Origin: an uncultured Chthonomonas sp.
Lineage (GTDB): Bacteria > Armatimonadota > Chthonomonadetes > Chthonomonadales > CAJBBX01
Direction of reading: 5' to 3'
Length of the DNA stretch: 34,576 bases
Assembly (NCBI GenBank): GCA_903885605.1
Contig: CAISJD010000025.1
Span: forward strand, 1-34,576
A program made the position numbers and the translations under genes. Of the stretch, positions 33,700 to 34,576 are shown one piece after another; position 1 is the stretch's first letter; each line of letters begins with the position of its first letter. The notes beneath the pieces are model-generated. The model ran no database searches, had not been told where the DNA came from, and saw only the letters and a list, made by a program, of their open reading frames with translations.

Positions 33700-34576
33700 A
33701 TGCGACCCATCCTGGCCGTCCTGCTCCTCTGCCTGTCCGCCGCATCGTCCACCGCCGAGCGCTTCCCTGTGAAGCTGAACGAGCACACGCGCCTGGGCCA
33801 GCGCTTCACCTCCAAGCTGCCCGTGGCTGATGTGTACGTCTCCATGCCCAGCTGGTCCGACAACGAGGGCGGGCTCACGCTCACGCTCTGGGATAGCCCC
33901 GCACGGGGCCGCTCGCTGGCGCGGCGCGTGCTCACGGGCGTGCGGGACAACGAGACGGTGGGTGTCCGCCTGACCCGCTCGCTGCCCGCCGGATCCTACT
34001 ACTGGGAGATCAGCGACCGCACCGGCCAAACCGCCATCGGGCTCTACTGCGACGACCTGCCCGCCGCCACGCCCGACTGCGCCTACTACGACGGCGCGCC
34101 CAACCCCCGGCGCGCGTTCCTCTTCGAGGTGGCCACGTCGCTGACGCCGCTGAAGCGCGAGGCGCTGCTCGTGGCCGACCTGGCGCCGGGCAAGCCGCGC
34201 GCCGTGCGGGAGCAGGCCTGCCGGGGCCTGGCGCGCATCGGCACCGCGGCCTGCGTGCCTGCCCTGAGCCCGATGCTGGCCGACGCCGACCTGGCGCATA
34301 TGGCGCGCTTCGCGCTGGAGGGCAACCCGTCGCCGCAGGCCGGCGCCGCCCTCCGCGCCGCCCTGGCGCGACTGAGCGGCCCGAGGCTGGTGGGGGTCAT
34401 CAACTCCGTGGGCGTGCGCCGCGACCGGGCCGCCACGCCCCGGCTGGCGCAGCTGCTGAATGCCGGCGATGCCGCCGTGGCCGCCGCCGCCGCCGCCGCG
34501 CTGGGGCGCATGGGCTCGCCCGAGGCGGCCTCGGCGCTGACGCGGGCCTGGGCCTGGGCGTCCGCGTCGCTGCGGA
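33700..34576 (+). CDS. Secreted HEAT-repeat protein, 3' part outside window
   Basis: Open from the ATG at 33700 to the window edge (at least 292 residues). AGGAGG lies 6 bases upstream and overlaps the stop of the Gfo/Idh gene, so it is the third gene of the operon. A signal peptide (MRPILAVLLLCLSAASSTAE) is followed by a beta-rich part (about 20-145, with SYYWEISDRTGQTAIGLY) and then helical HEAT-like repeats from about 150 (EQACRGLARIGTAACVPAL, AAAAALGRMGSPEAASALT). Similar proteins are common next to ThuA and DUF1080 genes in glycan-degrading bacteria. The catalytic content, if any, is in the missing part. Confidence 0.8.
   Translation, partial: MRPILAVLLLCLSAASSTAERFPVKLNEHTRLGQRFTSKLPVADVYVSMPSWSDNEGGLTLTLWDSPARGRSLARRVLTGVRDNETVGVRLTRSLPAGSYYWEISDRTGQTAIGLYCDDLPAATPDCAYYDGAPNPRRAFLFEVATSLTPLKREALLVADLAPGKPRAVREQACRGLARIGTAACVPALSPMLADADLAHMARFALEGNPSPQAGAALRAALARLSGPRLVGVINSVGVRRDRAATPRLAQLLNAGDAAVAAAAAAALGRMGSPEAASALTRAWAWASASLR

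Noticed and set aside
34478-34502. GCC-type simple repeat as a regulatory microsatellite
   Set aside because: It lies in frame in the HEAT protein and encodes an alanine run; explained by codon bias.

Overview
High-GC bacterial DNA with 21 protein genes (two cut by the window edges), one pseudogene fragment and no rRNA, tRNA or CRISPR. Start codons include ATG, GTG and TTG, usually behind AGGAGG-like Shine-Dalgarno sites. The mix of secreted glycoside hydrolases (GH32, GH95, GH106, a six-hairpin enzyme), DUF1080, ThuA, twin-arginine Gfo/Idh/MocA oxidoreductases and HEAT-repeat proteins suggests a saccharolytic member of Armatimonadota, or of the Planctomycetota/Verrucomicrobiota-like phyla. 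The phylum is inferred from gene content only; no marker tree was possible.

Layout. 1-4632: the 5' end of an unknown gene (minus strand), then a two-gene island (RecQ-like helicase fused to a phosphoribosyltransferase, and a DprA-like protein), then a second, truncated copy of the same unknown gene's 5' end. The island therefore lies between direct repeats. 4633-6387: ribosomal protein bL25 and a convergent cysteine-rich iron-sulfur protein. 6493-16598: a polysaccharide-degradation block (six-hairpin glycosidase with LamG, DUF1080, GH95, GH106). 16666-20196: hemolysin III family protein, Tat-type Gfo/Idh, and an eight-heme cytochrome of the hydroxylamine-oxidoreductase type. 20269-23985: GH32 enzyme and a HEAT-repeat membrane protein. 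24123-24478: a 154-bp tandem repeat with internal palindromes. 24548-29851: a tight minus-strand operon beginning with a 41-residue peptide that carries a lasso-type RiPP leader motif, followed by an HPr-kinase-like protein, a UroD-like protein, an oligopeptide-binding lipoprotein and a PepC/bleomycin-hydrolase peptidase. 29993-34576: a thioredoxin-like protein and a divergent operon (ThuA-isomerase fusion, second Tat Gfo/Idh, HEAT protein).

How the genes may work together. The glycosidases and oxidoreductases look like a system for taking apart fucose-, rhamnose- and fructose-containing glycans outside the cytoplasm and oxidising or isomerising the released sugars. The two most promising undescribed systems are (a) the helicase-PRTase + DprA island, which resembles both ShosTA-type defence and the ComFA/ComFC/DprA competence trio, and (b) the candidate RiPP precursor plus HPr-kinase-like operon, which has no recognisable lasso cyclase nearby. 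Both functions are inferred from domains and context.
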